From Streptomyces sp. PCS3-D2 (GTDB lineage Bacteria; Actinomycetota; Actinomycetes; Streptomycetales; Streptomycetaceae), in contig NZ_CP097800.1 of NCBI RefSeq assembly GCF_000612545.2, forward strand, positions 6,440,001 through 6,504,000: 64,000 bases of DNA. Direction: 5' to 3'. Shown here piece by piece: positions 46,062 to 54,650 of the stretch. Under the pieces are notes generated by a model, which saw nothing but the letters and a program-made list of their open reading frames with translations, had not been told where the DNA came from and did no database searches. Every line of letters begins with the position of its first letter. Position 1 is the first letter of the stretch. The translations under genes and the position numbers were made by a program.

Positions 46062-46601
46062 TCAGCCGCCGTGGACGCCCGCGCAGATCCGGGCCTCCGG
46101 GCTGTCGGGGTGCCAGCGGCCGTGGCGCCGGCCCAGCGCGCAGACGTCGGCCGGCCGCACCGGCAGCTTGCGCAGCAGCTCGCGCTCCGCCTCGGCACTG
46201 GGCCGGTCGGGGTGCCGGGAGCCGTCAGGACGGCCCGTCGTGGATCCGGCGGCCCGGCGGGGCTCCGGGATGTCCGGGACGGGCGCAGCCTCCTGCACGG
46301 CCCCGCCGGAGGCGCCCCGGGCAGGGCGCTGCGAGTTCCGTGCGGCGGGGGTCGGGCCCGCCTGACGGGCGGGCTGCTCCGGGGCCGCAGCGACCGCCTC
46401 CAGCGCCTCCAGGGCGGGTGCCCGGACGGCCACGGGGGCGGCACCCGGGCCGCCGCGCGGCTCGTGCCGGGGCGGGACCCCGGCGGCGGGGGCCGCCGCC
46501 GGATGCGCGGTTCCGGGGCTCACATGGACACAGCCGGAGACCGCCGAAACGGCGCAGGCGACTCCGAGCAGCAGCTTTGTCGTGGTTCGCGTTGGATGCA
46601 C
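46062..46601 (-). CDS. Putative secreted lipoprotein, low complexity
   Basis: 179 residues, unrecognised. The signal region LLLGVACAVSAVSGC has a lipobox-like AVSGC, so the protein is probably anchored outside. Most of the mature part is Ala/Pro-rich; a C-terminal module (AEAERELLRKLPVRPADVCA, GRRHGRWHPDSPEARICAGV) with two cysteines is the best conserved-looking part. GTG 46601 was chosen because it starts the signal peptide; no clear ribosome site is seen. Confidence 0.65.
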   Translation of the reverse strand: MHPTRTTTKLLLGVACAVSAVSGCVHVSPGTAHPAAAPAAGVPPRHEPRGGPGAAPVAVRAPALEALEAVAAAPEQPARQAGPTPAARNSQRPARGASGGAVQEAAPVPDIPEPRRAAGSTTGRPDGSRHPDRPSAEAERELLRKLPVRPADVCALGRRHGRWHPDSPEARICAGVHGG

Positions 46602-46744
46602 CCGCGCAACTCTGCTGTGCGAGGACCCCGTTGCGGAAACCCGGAGCCCATATTCACCCCGCACGGGTGACGGGCAGCGGGGTGACCGGCGGATCGCGGG
46701 CCGTCCCGGGCCGGCCGCCGGGCAGTCGTCGGGTAGTTGTCGGG

Positions 46745-47269
46745 TCAGTCGCCGGTGGCGCCGTCTATCTGCTCGCGCAGCAGGTCCGCGTGGCCGTTGT
46801 GGCGCGCGTACTCCTCGATCATGTGGGTGTAGACCCAGCGCAGGCTGAACACCTCGCCGCGGTGGTGGTTCCGGGCCTCCGACACCAGGTCCAGCGAGCG
46901 GCCCGCGGCCGCCTGCCGTGCCCGTTCGACCTCCGCCCGCCACACCCGCTCGGTCTCGGCCCGGGTGGCCGCCTCGGTGAAGTGGAAGTCGCCGTCCCGG
47001 TCCTCGTCCGTGACGTACAGCTCGGGCAGCTCCTCACCCAGCATGATCTCCCGGAACCAGTAACGCTCCACCTCTGCCATGTGCCGCAGCAGCCCCAGGA
47101 GGCTCAATTCGGAGGGCGCGAGCGGAGTCCTGCGCAACTGCTCGTCCCGCAGCCCCTCGCACTTCCACAGCAGGGTGGCGCGGTGGTAGTCGAGCCAGCC
47201 GTCGAGCATCTCCCGCTCGGCGGTGGTGGTGGGGGGTTCGGTGCGGTGTGATCCTGAACTGGTGGTCAT
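46745..47269 (-). CDS. DinB-fold (DUF664) protein
   Basis: 174 residues. Four-helix metal-binding fold: LLGLLRHMAEVERYWFREIM and YTHMIEEYARHNGHADLLRE carry the three histidines. Members of this group include mycothiol-dependent isomerases and damage-induced proteins. The substrate is unknown. ATG 47269 starts MTTSSGS; ATG 47278 is an alternative. Divergent from the Gfo/Idh gene. Confidence 0.9.
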   Translation of the reverse strand: MTTSSGSHRTEPPTTTAEREMLDGWLDYHRATLLWKCEGLRDEQLRRTPLAPSELSLLGLLRHMAEVERYWFREIMLGEELPELYVTDEDRDGDFHFTEAATRAETERVWRAEVERARQAAAGRSLDLVSEARNHHRGEVFSLRWVYTHMIEEYARHNGHADLLREQIDGATGD

Positions 47270-47353
47270 GGGGCCCATCCTGTGCGAACCGGAGCCCCGG
47301 CCACCAGGGATTAAGCTGCGAGGATCCCGCAAGGACCGAATTTGGAGGCCCCG

Positions 47354-48268
47354 GTGAAGGTCGGCTGCATCGGACTCGGCGACATCGCGCAGAAGGCGTA
47401 CCTGCCCGTCCTCACCACGCGTGCGGACGTCGAACTGCACCTGCAGACCCGCACTCCCGAGACTCTGGAACGGGTCGGCGCGATCCACCGGGTCCCGGCA
47501 GCGCAGCGGCACACCGACCTCGACGCCCTGCTCGCCGAGGGGCTCGACGCGGCCTTCGTGCACGCGCCGACCGCCGCCCACCCCGAGATCGTCACCCGGC
47601 TGCTGCAGGCCGGTGTCCCCACCTACGTGGACAAGCCGCTCGCCTACGAGTTGGCGGCGTCCCGGCGCCTGGTGGAACTGGCCGAGGAACGCGATGTCTC
47701 GCTGGCCGTCGGCTTCAACCGCCGTTACGCGCCCGGGTACGCGCAGTGCGCCGACCACCCGCGCGACCTGATCGTCTTGCAGAAGAACCGGGTCGGCCTG
47801 CCGGAGGACCCACGCACGCTGGTGCTCGACGACTTCATCCACGTCGTCGACACCCTGCGCTTCCTGCTGCCGGGCGAGGCCGACTACACCGGGGTGCGGG
47901 CCGTGGTGCGCGACGGACTGATGCACCAGGTGGTGCTGCACCTCTCCGGCGCCGGCTTCAACGCGCTCGGCATCATGAACCGCCTGTCCGGATCCAACGA
48001 GGAGGTCCTGGAGGTCTCCGGCACCGACACCAAGCGGCAGGTCGTCAACCTCGCCGAGGTCATCGACCACAAGGGCCAGCCCACCGTGCGCCGCCGGGGG
48101 GACTGGGTCCCCGTCGCCCGCCAGCGCGGCATCGAGCAGGTGGTGGACCACTTCCTGGAGGCGGTGGCGGCGGGCCGGATCCTCGGTGCCCGTGACGCGC
48201 TGCTCACCCACGAGCTGTGCGAGCTGGTGGTGAACTCGGCTCTGGAGCAGGCGGAGAAGGCCTCCTGA
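47354..48268 (+). CDS. Gfo/Idh/MocA-family oxidoreductase
   Basis: 304 residues. VGCIGLGDIAQKAYLPVL is the NAD(P)-binding start. YVDKPLAYELAASRRLVELA contains the catalytic lysine motif (EKP in the family, here DKP). The C-terminal domain is somewhat shorter than in typical sugar dehydrogenases. The substrate is unknown. GTG 47354 was chosen because GGAGG lies 5 bases upstream; TTG 47342 is an alternative. Its last 65 bases overlap the end of the opposite-strand lnt gene. Confidence 0.9.
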   Translation: MKVGCIGLGDIAQKAYLPVLTTRADVELHLQTRTPETLERVGAIHRVPAAQRHTDLDALLAEGLDAAFVHAPTAAHPEIVTRLLQAGVPTYVDKPLAYELAASRRLVELAEERDVSLAVGFNRRYAPGYAQCADHPRDLIVLQKNRVGLPEDPRTLVLDDFIHVVDTLRFLLPGEADYTGVRAVVRDGLMHQVVLHLSGAGFNALGIMNRLSGSNEEVLEVSGTDTKRQVVNLAEVIDHKGQPTVRRRGDWVPVARQRGIEQVVDHFLEAVAAGRILGARDALLTHELCELVVNSALEQAEKAS

Positions 48269-49778
48269 GCACCCGTGCGCCCGTCGCACCGCAGGCGAAC
48301 GCCAGAGCTGCGAGGGCCGCGGTCACGGGCCAGTCCCCGAAGCGGACGTAGAGGGTCGAGCCCCGGGCGAGCGGTACGTCGTACACCTCGGCGGTCCGCG
48401 CCGAGGTGGGCAGTGCGGTGCCGACGCGCTCGCCCGACGGGCCGTTCACCACACTGATCCCGGTCAGCGTCGCATGCACCATCGGGCGGCCGTTCTCGGC
48501 CGCCCGCAGGGCCGCCAGCGAGGCGTGCTGGGCCGGTGCCCAACTGTGCTGGAAGGTGGAGGTCGCCGACTGGGCGATCAGCACGGAGGCCCCGTCGTGG
48601 GTGAGGCGCCGGCTCATGTCGGGGAACGCGGACTCGAAACAGACCAGCGGTCCCAGACGGACGACCGTGCCCCCGTCCCGCCGGCCCGGCAGGTCCATGA
48701 CCACCGGGGCGTCCCCGCGCACGCGGTCCTCGCCGGCGGCCCTGCCGACCGAGGTAGCCCAGCCCAGCAGAGCCCGGGCCGGTACGTACTCCCCGAAGGG
48801 GACCAGCCGCATCTTGTCGTACCGGTCGCCCGTGGGCCCGCCCGGGCCGACCAGCACCGCGCTCTTGTGGATCCCCGGGCGGTCCGCCCTCCGCGCGTCC
48901 ACGTTCACCAGCAGCGGAGCCCCGACCTCCGCCGACAGCGCGGCCAGCCGGCGGGCCAGGTCCGGGCGGGCCGTCAGGTCCTCGCCCACGCTGCTCTCGC
49001 CCCACACCACCAGGTCGACCCGCTGCCCGGCCAGCGGCCGGGTCAGCCGCTCGCCGGCCGCGAACCGCCGCTCCGCGCTGTCGGGGCCGTCGGGCACCGG
49101 TCCCGGTTGTACGACGGCCACCCGCAGCCCGCCCGACTCCACGGGCCGGACCGACCACACCCACACCGCGCCCGTCAGCAGCGCACAGCCCGTGAGCCCG
49201 GCCACCGCCGGGACCCTGGCCCCCGGTACGGCGACCAGCAGCACCAGGGCGCAGTTCACCGCCACCAGCAGCAGACTGATCAGCCACACCCCGCCCACCG
49301 ACGCCAGCCGGAGCGCCGGCGGAACCTGCCACTGGCTGGCCCCCAGCAGCCCCCACGGCCCGCCGAGCCCCTGCCAGGAGCGGACCAGCTCCGACAGCAG
49401 CCACCCGGCCGGTACCAGGACCAGCGCGCAGGCCGCCCGGCCGCGGGACGGGCGGCCGCCGAGCAGCTCCCGCACCAGCAGTGCCCAGGGGATCCAAAGC
49501 ACCCCGAGCAGTGCGGCCACCGGAAGCAGGAACACGTGCAGGCTCGGCAGCAGCCAGTGGTGCACGGCCAGGATGAACCCGGCGCCGCCGAGCGAGCCCT
49601 CCAGGGCCGCCCGCCGCCCTCCGGAGGCCGATTTCAGCAACAGCATCCAGGGCACGAGGGCTACGTAGGCGAACCACCACAGCGCGGGGGCGGGGAACGC
49701 CAGGGCGGGCAGCGCCCCGGCGGCGACCGCGGCGGGCCCGCGCCAGTGGCGGGACCACCCGTCGTGCTTCGGGATCAT
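48204..49778 (-). CDS. lnt: Apolipoprotein N-acyltransferase
   Basis: 524 residues. The N-terminal half has about six membrane spans, including PALWWFAYVALVPWMLLLKS. The C-terminal carbon-nitrogen hydrolase domain carries the triad: Glu near 258 (VWGESSVG), Lys near 319 (YDKMRLVPFGEYVP) and Cys near 378 (VCFESAFPD). The enzyme adds a third acyl chain to the N-terminal cysteine of lipoproteins. The protein continues past the usual end with a Pro/Ser-rich tail, whose codons overlap the Gfo/Idh gene by 65 bases. ATG 49778 has AGCGGAGG upstream. Confidence 0.95.
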   Translation of the reverse strand: MIPKHDGWSRHWRGPAAVAAGALPALAFPAPALWWFAYVALVPWMLLLKSASGGRRAALEGSLGGAGFILAVHHWLLPSLHVFLLPVAALLGVLWIPWALLVRELLGGRPSRGRAACALVLVPAGWLLSELVRSWQGLGGPWGLLGASQWQVPPALRLASVGGVWLISLLLVAVNCALVLLVAVPGARVPAVAGLTGCALLTGAVWVWSVRPVESGGLRVAVVQPGPVPDGPDSAERRFAAGERLTRPLAGQRVDLVVWGESSVGEDLTARPDLARRLAALSAEVGAPLLVNVDARRADRPGIHKSAVLVGPGGPTGDRYDKMRLVPFGEYVPARALLGWATSVGRAAGEDRVRGDAPVVMDLPGRRDGGTVVRLGPLVCFESAFPDMSRRLTHDGASVLIAQSATSTFQHSWAPAQHASLAALRAAENGRPMVHATLTGISVVNGPSGERVGTALPTSARTAEVYDVPLARGSTLYVRFGDWPVTAALAALAFACGATGARVLRRPSPPAPEPSSPPARTARG

Positions 49779-49855
49779 GGCGCGCCTCCGCTTCCAGTGT
49801 GGCAGTGCAGGGCGGGACCGCCCCCGGGCCGCGCGGACGGAAGGGGAGGCAGCGC

Positions 49856-50329
49856 TCACGCGGTGGTGTGTCGCCACTTCTCGTGCACGGTGACACGCGT
49901 GAGCCGCCAGCCGTCCCGGGTGCGGGCCAGGGCGAAGGCGTAGCGGCCCGCGGCCACGAAATTCGGAGAGGTGACCGCGCCGCCGCCGCGGCCCTCCGGT
50001 GCCTGCAGCCGCATCGGGTTGAGGAAGTCCGCCCGGACCTCGGCGCTGTCGCCCGGCGAGCCGGCCACGTCCTCCAGCCGGACCAGCCGGTTGACGATCA
50101 GATGCTGCCTCACCGGGAAGAGCTCCATGGTCCGCGCGAGCCATTCCGCGACCTGCCCCACCGGCCCCTCGATCCCGCCGGCCGATCTGTAGTCGGCCCG
50201 CCCGCCGGGGGTGAACAGGGCCCGGTAGGCGCCCCAGTCGCCGTCGTCGACGGCCATCGCGTAGCCCGTGACCACGTCGTCGATCGCCAGCCGGTCCATC
50301 ACCGTCGCGAGATCCACACGCTGAGTCAT
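49856..50329 (-). CDS. SnoaL-like (NTF2-fold) protein
   Basis: 157 residues. LATVMDRLAIDDVVTGYAMA, DDGDWGAYRALFTPGGRADY and RQHLIVNRLV, then YAFALARTRDGWRLTRVTVH, fit the SnoaL_4 group, which includes hydratases, isomerases and binding proteins. The Asp/His pair of bile-acid 7-alpha-dehydratase-like members is partly present. Substrate unknown. The ATG has no clear ribosome site. Confidence 0.88.
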   Translation of the reverse strand: MTQRVDLATVMDRLAIDDVVTGYAMAVDDGDWGAYRALFTPGGRADYRSAGGIEGPVGQVAEWLARTMELFPVRQHLIVNRLVRLEDVAGSPGDSAEVRADFLNPMRLQAPEGRGGGAVTSPNFVAAGRYAFALARTRDGWRLTRVTVHEKWRHTTA

Positions 50330-50398
50330 CGGGTCAGTGTGGGGCTGCGCGGGCGGGAGGCCAAGGGGCGTGCGCGGACCGGACCTCCGTCCCGCCCG

Positions 50399-50575
50399 TC
50401 AGTGACCGGAACGCGCCTCCCGCTGCCGGACCACGACCAGGAACGCGTCGCTCGCCAGATCCATGACCACCTCCGCGGGCACGCCCTCGCGCATCCGCTG
50501 GGCCGCGTACTCCTCGGCGGGCCAGCTCCCCCGCGGACTTCCGGCCGGAAAACGCTCCAGTACCACTCGACCCAT
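50399..50575 (-). CDS. Small conserved hypothetical protein
   Basis: 58 residues: MGRVVLERFPAGSPRGSWPA, EEYAAQRMREGVPAEVVMDL and a short tail. No membrane span or signal; possible role in small-protein regulation is unknown. ATG 50575 was chosen because AGGGGG lies about 8 bases upstream. The frame is open for 30 more codons upstream, but these look non-coding. Confidence 0.65.
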   Translation of the reverse strand: MGRVVLERFPAGSPRGSWPAEEYAAQRMREGVPAEVVMDLASDAFLVVVRQREARSGH

Positions 50576-50624
50576 GGGACACCCCCTGCTGCTTGCCTTG
50601 CGCTCTCTTCGTGAACAACGACGC

Positions 50625-50658
50625 GGAGGCCGCCCGGGAACGTTCCCGGGCGGCCTCC
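50625..50658. terminator. Terminator of the uppP gene
   Basis: A perfect 34-base palindrome (ggaggccgcccgggaac and complement), 30 bases past the uppP stop. It also sits just before the small gene on the same strand. Confidence 0.85.
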
Positions 50659-50687
50659 GATTCACGCGAAGTGGTGGAACAGCGCGG

Positions 50688-51566
50688 CTACGAGCCGGAC
50701 TCGCCCGCGTGCGGGCTCAGCACGTCCGTGCCCATCAGCACGAACAGCACGATGCCGAGCAGGATCCGGTAGATCACGAAGGGCATGAAGCTCTTGGTGG
50801 TGATGAACTTCATGAACCACGCGATCACGGCATAGCCCACGCAGAAGGCGATGACCGTCGCGAAGACCGTCGGACCCCAGGAGATGTGGCCCGGCTCCTC
50901 GATCACGTCCTTGATCTCGAAGGCGCCCGAGGCCAGCACGGCCGGGATGGCGAGCAGGAAGGAGTAACGGGCCGCCGCCTCGCGGGTGAAGCCCAGCAGC
51001 AGACCGCCGGAGATCGTCGCACCGGAGCGGGAGACACCCGGGATCAGAGCCATCGCCTGGCAGAAGCCGAAGATCAGGCCGTCCTTGACGCCCAGCTGCT
51101 GGAGCGTCTTGCGCTCGCGGATCGCCCGGTGCCGGCCGCCCTCCTCGTCGCGCGCGGCCAGCCGGTCGGCGACGCCCAGCACGATGCCCATCACGATCAG
51201 GGTCGTGGCCGTCAGCCGCAGGTCGCGGGCCGGACCGACGATCGCGTCCTTGAAGGCGAGGCCGAGGATGCCGATCGGGAGCGAGCCCACGATCACCAGC
51301 CAGCCCATCTTCGCGTCCTGCTCGGAGCGCAGGGCCTTCGTGTACAGGGAACGGAACCAGGTGGAGACGATCCGCGCGATGTCCTTGCGGAAGTAGATCA
51401 GAACGGCGGCCTCGGTGCCGATCTGGGTGATGGCGGTGAAGGCCGCTCCTGGGTCGTGCCAGCCGGCGAATGCCGCGGTCAGCCGCAGGTGGGCGCTGGA
51501 GGAGATCGGGAGGAACTCCGTAAGCCCTTGGACGAGACCGAGGATTAGGGATTCGAACCAGCTCAT
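50688..51566 (-). CDS. uppP: Undecaprenyl-diphosphatase
   Basis: 292 residues, eight spans. E17 in LTEFLPISSSAHLRL and the PGVSRSGATISGGLLLGFTR loop are the two catalytic regions of the BacA/UppP family. It recycles the lipid carrier of cell-wall synthesis outside the membrane and gives bacitracin tolerance. The ATG is conserved with MSWFESLILGLVQGLTE. A gap of 48 bases leads to the next gene upstream on the same strand, so both may share a transcript. Confidence 0.97.
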   Translation of the reverse strand: MSWFESLILGLVQGLTEFLPISSSAHLRLTAAFAGWHDPGAAFTAITQIGTEAAVLIYFRKDIARIVSTWFRSLYTKALRSEQDAKMGWLVIVGSLPIGILGLAFKDAIVGPARDLRLTATTLIVMGIVLGVADRLAARDEEGGRHRAIRERKTLQQLGVKDGLIFGFCQAMALIPGVSRSGATISGGLLLGFTREAAARYSFLLAIPAVLASGAFEIKDVIEEPGHISWGPTVFATVIAFCVGYAVIAWFMKFITTKSFMPFVIYRILLGIVLFVLMGTDVLSPHAGESGS

Positions 51567-51614
51567 GTCGGGGTGCGCTCGTCCTTGTGATCGTCGGGCA
51601 GTTCGGGTCCGATG

Positions 51615-52343
51615 CTAGGGCCCGTGCGAAGCGCCACTGACCACTGGGGGGTGTCCGGAGGCCAGTTCGTACGCCGGCCCGCCGGACCGAGGGGGCGCCA
51701 GACGGTGCCTTCTGCGCCAGCCCACGACCCCCGCGGCCACCACGGAGACCACGATGAAGCCGAACGAGACGAGGAACGCGGGGGATCCGGGGGAGGAGGC
51801 ACTGGCCCCCGCGATCACGTAGGCCGTGGTGTTCGGGACCACGCCGAGCGCCGTCCCGAGCAGGAAGGGAGCCCAGCCGCAGCGGGATACCGCCGCGCAG
51901 TAGTTGGCCACCACGAAGGGCACGCCGGGGAAGAGGCGCACCGCCAGCATCGAGCGGAACCCGTGCCGGCTGAGCTGTCCGTCCGCCGATTCCAGCCAGC
52001 GCCCGCGCAGGAGCGGACGCAAAGCCTCCTGGCCCATCGCCCGGCCCAGCCCGAAGGCGATCCCCGCGCCCAGCACGGTGCCCCCCACCGCCGCGACGAC
52101 GCCGAACTGCGTGCCGAAGACGGCTCCCGCGGCCAGGTTGAGCAGCGGGCGCGGCACGAACGCCGCCGAACACACGCCGTACACGGTCGCGAACAACACG
52201 ACGGCCGTGCCCACCGGGAGTCCCGGCGGCCAGCCCTCCGAGAGGATCCGCTGGGGTTCGTAGACCAGCACGCACGCACCGGCCGCTGCGAGCAGCACGA
52301 CGAGCAGCGCCAGCCGGGCCCACGGCGAGAGGAGGAGGGACAT
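51615..52343 (-). CDS. TVP38/TMEM64-type membrane protein
   Basis: 242 residues with six spans. PRPLLNLAAGAVFGTQFGVV and LFPGVPFVVANYCAAVSRCG, plus GTALGVVPNTTAYVIAGA, are typical of the VTT/DedA-like superfamily of scramblase-type proteins. Role unknown. ATG 52343 seems leaderless (minus-strand TAGTCT 6 bases before it). It is divergent from an AlkD-like gene, whose ATG also lacks a leader. Confidence 0.9.
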   Translation of the reverse strand: MSLLLSPWARLALLVVLLAAAGACVLVYEPQRILSEGWPPGLPVGTAVVLFATVYGVCSAAFVPRPLLNLAAGAVFGTQFGVVAAVGGTVLGAGIAFGLGRAMGQEALRPLLRGRWLESADGQLSRHGFRSMLAVRLFPGVPFVVANYCAAVSRCGWAPFLLGTALGVVPNTTAYVIAGASASSPGSPAFLVSFGFIVVSVVAAGVVGWRRRHRLAPPRSGGPAYELASGHPPVVSGASHGP

Positions 52344-52392
52344 CCCGGGAGACTAGCCCAGCCATGCGTCATCGCGCCGTAATCTGGGCCTC

Positions 52393-53109
52393 ATGCCGTC
52401 GAACGACGGGCGACCCCCCAGGGTTCCCCGCAGCACCCTGGCCGACACCCTGCTGGAGCGGCTGACCGGGGCGTACGCGCCCGCGGCCGATCCCGCGCGG
52501 GCCGAGGCCATGACCGGTTACATGCAGCACGTGGCGCCCTTCCTCGGCATCCCCGCACCGCTGCGCCGGGAGCTGTCCAGGGCAGTGACGAAGAACACTC
52601 CCCGACCTTCGGAGGCGGATGTCGCGGCGCTCGCACTGCGCTGCTGGCGGCTCCCCGAGCGGGAGTACCACTACTTCGCGGTGGACTACCTGCGCCGCCA
52701 CGTCGTCCGTTGCTCCTCCGGGCTGCTCCCGGTCGCCCGGCACCTGATCACCACCGTCCCCTGGTGGGACACCGTCGACCTGCTCGCCGCGCACACGGTC
52801 GGCCCGCTGGTGGCAGCCGACCCGGACCTCGCCCCGGTGATGGACGAATGGATCGGGAGCGAGGACCCGTGGCTCGCCCGCACCGCCCTCCTCCACCAGC
52901 TCCGCCGCAAGGACACCACCGACGTCGGACGGCTCTTCGCCTACTGCCGCCACCAGGCCGGCCACCCGGACTTCTTCCTCCGCAAGGCCATCGGCTGGGC
53001 CCTGCGCGAGTACGCGAAGACGGACCCCGACGCGGTGCGCGCCTTCGTCGACGCCGAACGCGCCGCCCTGTCCCCGCTGTCCGTGCGCGAGGCCCTCAAG
53101 AACCTCTGA
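52393..53109 (+). CDS. DNA alkylation repair protein, AlkD-like
   Basis: 238 residues of HEAT-like helices. WWDTVDLLAAHTVGPL, LARTALLHQLR and FFLRKAIGWALREYAKTDPD are the AlkD signature. The base-excision aspartate in the WDTVD motif is present. It removes alkylated bases such as 3-methyladenine. ATG 52393 is 7 bases after TAATCT (52380-52385), so is likely leaderless. Confidence 0.92.
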   Translation: MPSNDGRPPRVPRSTLADTLLERLTGAYAPAADPARAEAMTGYMQHVAPFLGIPAPLRRELSRAVTKNTPRPSEADVAALALRCWRLPEREYHYFAVDYLRRHVVRCSSGLLPVARHLITTVPWWDTVDLLAAHTVGPLVAADPDLAPVMDEWIGSEDPWLARTALLHQLRRKDTTDVGRLFAYCRHQAGHPDFFLRKAIGWALREYAKTDPDAVRAFVDAERAALSPLSVREALKNL

Positions 53110-53135
53110 CCTCCGGCCGGTTCACCCGTAAATCA

Positions 53136-53165
53136 TTCGACGGAGGCGGAACGGTCCGCCAGTAT
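53136..53165 (+). promoter_or_regulatory. Candidate promoter with a dyad in its spacer
   Basis: TTCGAC (53136-53141), 18 bases, CAGTAT (53160-53165), 6 bases before ATG 53172. A perfect 6-bp inverted repeat (ggcgga / tccgcc, 53145-53160) fills the spacer, as in MerR-type or other regulated promoters. Confidence 0.5.
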
Positions 53166-53171
53166 CGGCCC

Positions 53172-53282
53172 ATGTCCCGGTTCGCCTTCCCCGCAGCGCC
53201 GTCCGCAGTCGCGGACACGCCGAAGGCTGCCGCATTCCCGGACGCAACCGTCCAGGCCGCCTTCGACGGCGCACGAAGCTGA
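53172..53282 (+). CDS. Candidate 36-residue small protein before the EF-Tu paralogue
   Basis: 36 residues beginning [20 protein letters not shown]. It is Ala/Pro-rich with an [17 protein letters not shown] end, and unrecognised. The ATG is just 6 bases after a -10 element, so it could be read leaderless. It ends 89 bases before the EF-Tu gene, and an inverted repeat (ggacccc/ggggtcc, 53304-53342) lies in between. The codon positions show G/C bias consistent with coding. Translation is unproven. Confidence 0.45.
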   Translation: MSRFAFPAAPSAVADTPKAAAFPDATVQAAFDGARS

Positions 53283-53371
53283 CCCTTCCCGGATCGTCCG
53301 GCGGACCCCGCAGGGGGAGGGTCGGCTCGGTTCAGGGGTCCCGTCCACGCTTCGAGCAACGGGAAGAGATC

Positions 53372-54553
53372 ATGGCCAAGACGGCCTTCGTGCGGACCAA
53401 GCCGCACCTCAACATCGGCACCATGGGACACGTCGACCACGGCAAGACCACTCTCACCGCCGCCATCACCAAGGTCCTCGCCGAGCGCGGTGGCGCGTCC
53501 TTCGTGCCCTTCGACCGCATCGACCGGGCCCCCGAGGAGGCCCGGCGCGGCATCACCATCAACCTCACGCACGTCGAGTACGAGACCGACACCCGCCACT
53601 ACGCCCACGTCGACATGCCGGGGCACGCGGACTACATCAAGAACATGGTCACGGGAGCGGCGCAGCTCGACGGCGCGATCCTCGTCGTCTCCGCGCTCGA
53701 CGGGGTCATGCCACAGACCGCCGAGCACGTGCTCCTCGCCCGCCAGGTCGGCGTCGACCACATCGTCGTCGCGATCAACAAGGCCGACGCCGGGGACCCC
53801 GAGCTGACCGACCTCGTCGAGCTGGAGGTGCGCGAACTGCTCACCGCACATGGCTACGGCGGGGAGGGCGCACCCGTCGTACGGGTCTCCGGGCTCGGGG
53901 CGCTGGAGGGCGACCCCCGGTGGACCGGGACGATCGAGGCGCTGCTGGACGCGGTGGACACGTACGTACCCACACCCGTGCGGTACACGCGGGCGCCGTT
54001 CCTGCTGCCCGTGGAGAACGTGCTGACCATCACCGGGCGCGGGACGGTCGTGACCGGCGCCGTCGAGCGCGGCAGCGTGCGCCTCGGCGACCGCGTCGCG
54101 CTCCTGGGCGGAGCCGGCGAGCCGTCCGAGACGGTCGTCACCGGCCTGGAGACCTTCGGGAAGCCGATGGAGTCCGCCGAGGCCGGGGACAACGTCGCGC
54201 TGCTGCTGCGCGGGGTGCCACGCGACGGCGTGCGCCGCGGGCACGTGGTGGCCGCCCCCGGCAGCGTGCGGCCGATGCGGCGCTTCAGCGCACAGGTCTA
54301 CGTGCTCTCCGGGCGCGAGGGCGGCCGCACGACCCCGGTGGCCACCGGCTACCGGCCGCAGTTCTACATCCGCACCGCCGACGTGGTGGGGGACGTGGAC
54401 CTGGGCGTCGCGGGCATCGCCCGGCCCGGCGAGACGGTCACCATGACCGTCGAGCTCGGGCGGGAGGTCCCGCTGGAGGCAGGGCTCGGCTTCGCGATCC
54501 GGGAGGGCGGACGGACGGTCGGCGCCGGGACGGTGACGGCCGTCCTGGACTGA
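53372..54553 (+). CDS. tuf3: Elongation factor Tu, divergent paralogue (tuf3 type)
   Basis: 393 residues with all three EF-Tu domains. GTP-binding motifs: GHVDHGKT at 19-26, RGITIN at 59-64, DMPGH at 81-85. NKAD at 136-139 replaces the usual NKCD, and SGL at 173-175 replaces SAL. Overall it has many substitutions compared with a normal EF-Tu. Streptomycetes encode such a minor EF-Tu (tuf3), linked in earlier work to stringent-type conditions and kirromycin resistance. Whether it supports translation here cannot be told. ATG 53372 has GGGAAGAG upstream. No rpsL/fusA genes are nearby, unlike tuf1. Confidence 0.93.
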   Translation: MAKTAFVRTKPHLNIGTMGHVDHGKTTLTAAITKVLAERGGASFVPFDRIDRAPEEARRGITINLTHVEYETDTRHYAHVDMPGHADYIKNMVTGAAQLDGAILVVSALDGVMPQTAEHVLLARQVGVDHIVVAINKADAGDPELTDLVELEVRELLTAHGYGGEGAPVVRVSGLGALEGDPRWTGTIEALLDAVDTYVPTPVRYTRAPFLLPVENVLTITGRGTVVTGAVERGSVRLGDRVALLGGAGEPSETVVTGLETFGKPMESAEAGDNVALLLRGVPRDGVRRGHVVAAPGSVRPMRRFSAQVYVLSGREGGRTTPVATGYRPQFYIRTADVVGDVDLGVAGIARPGETVTMTVELGREVPLEAGLGFAIREGGRTVGAGTVTAVLD

Positions 54554-54573
54554 CCCGGCCGACCCGGACCCCG

Positions 54574-54618
54574 CTGTGGTGACGGCAGGATGGCTGCGCC
54601 AGACTGCCGTCACCACAG
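54574..54618 (+). terminator. Terminator after the EF-Tu gene
   Basis: A perfect 15-bp inverted repeat (ctgtggtgacggcag and complement) with a 15-base loop, 20 bases past the stop codon. Confidence 0.7.
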
Positions 54619-54650
54619 GCACGCGGACACGACCAAGGGGGCGGGCGGGC

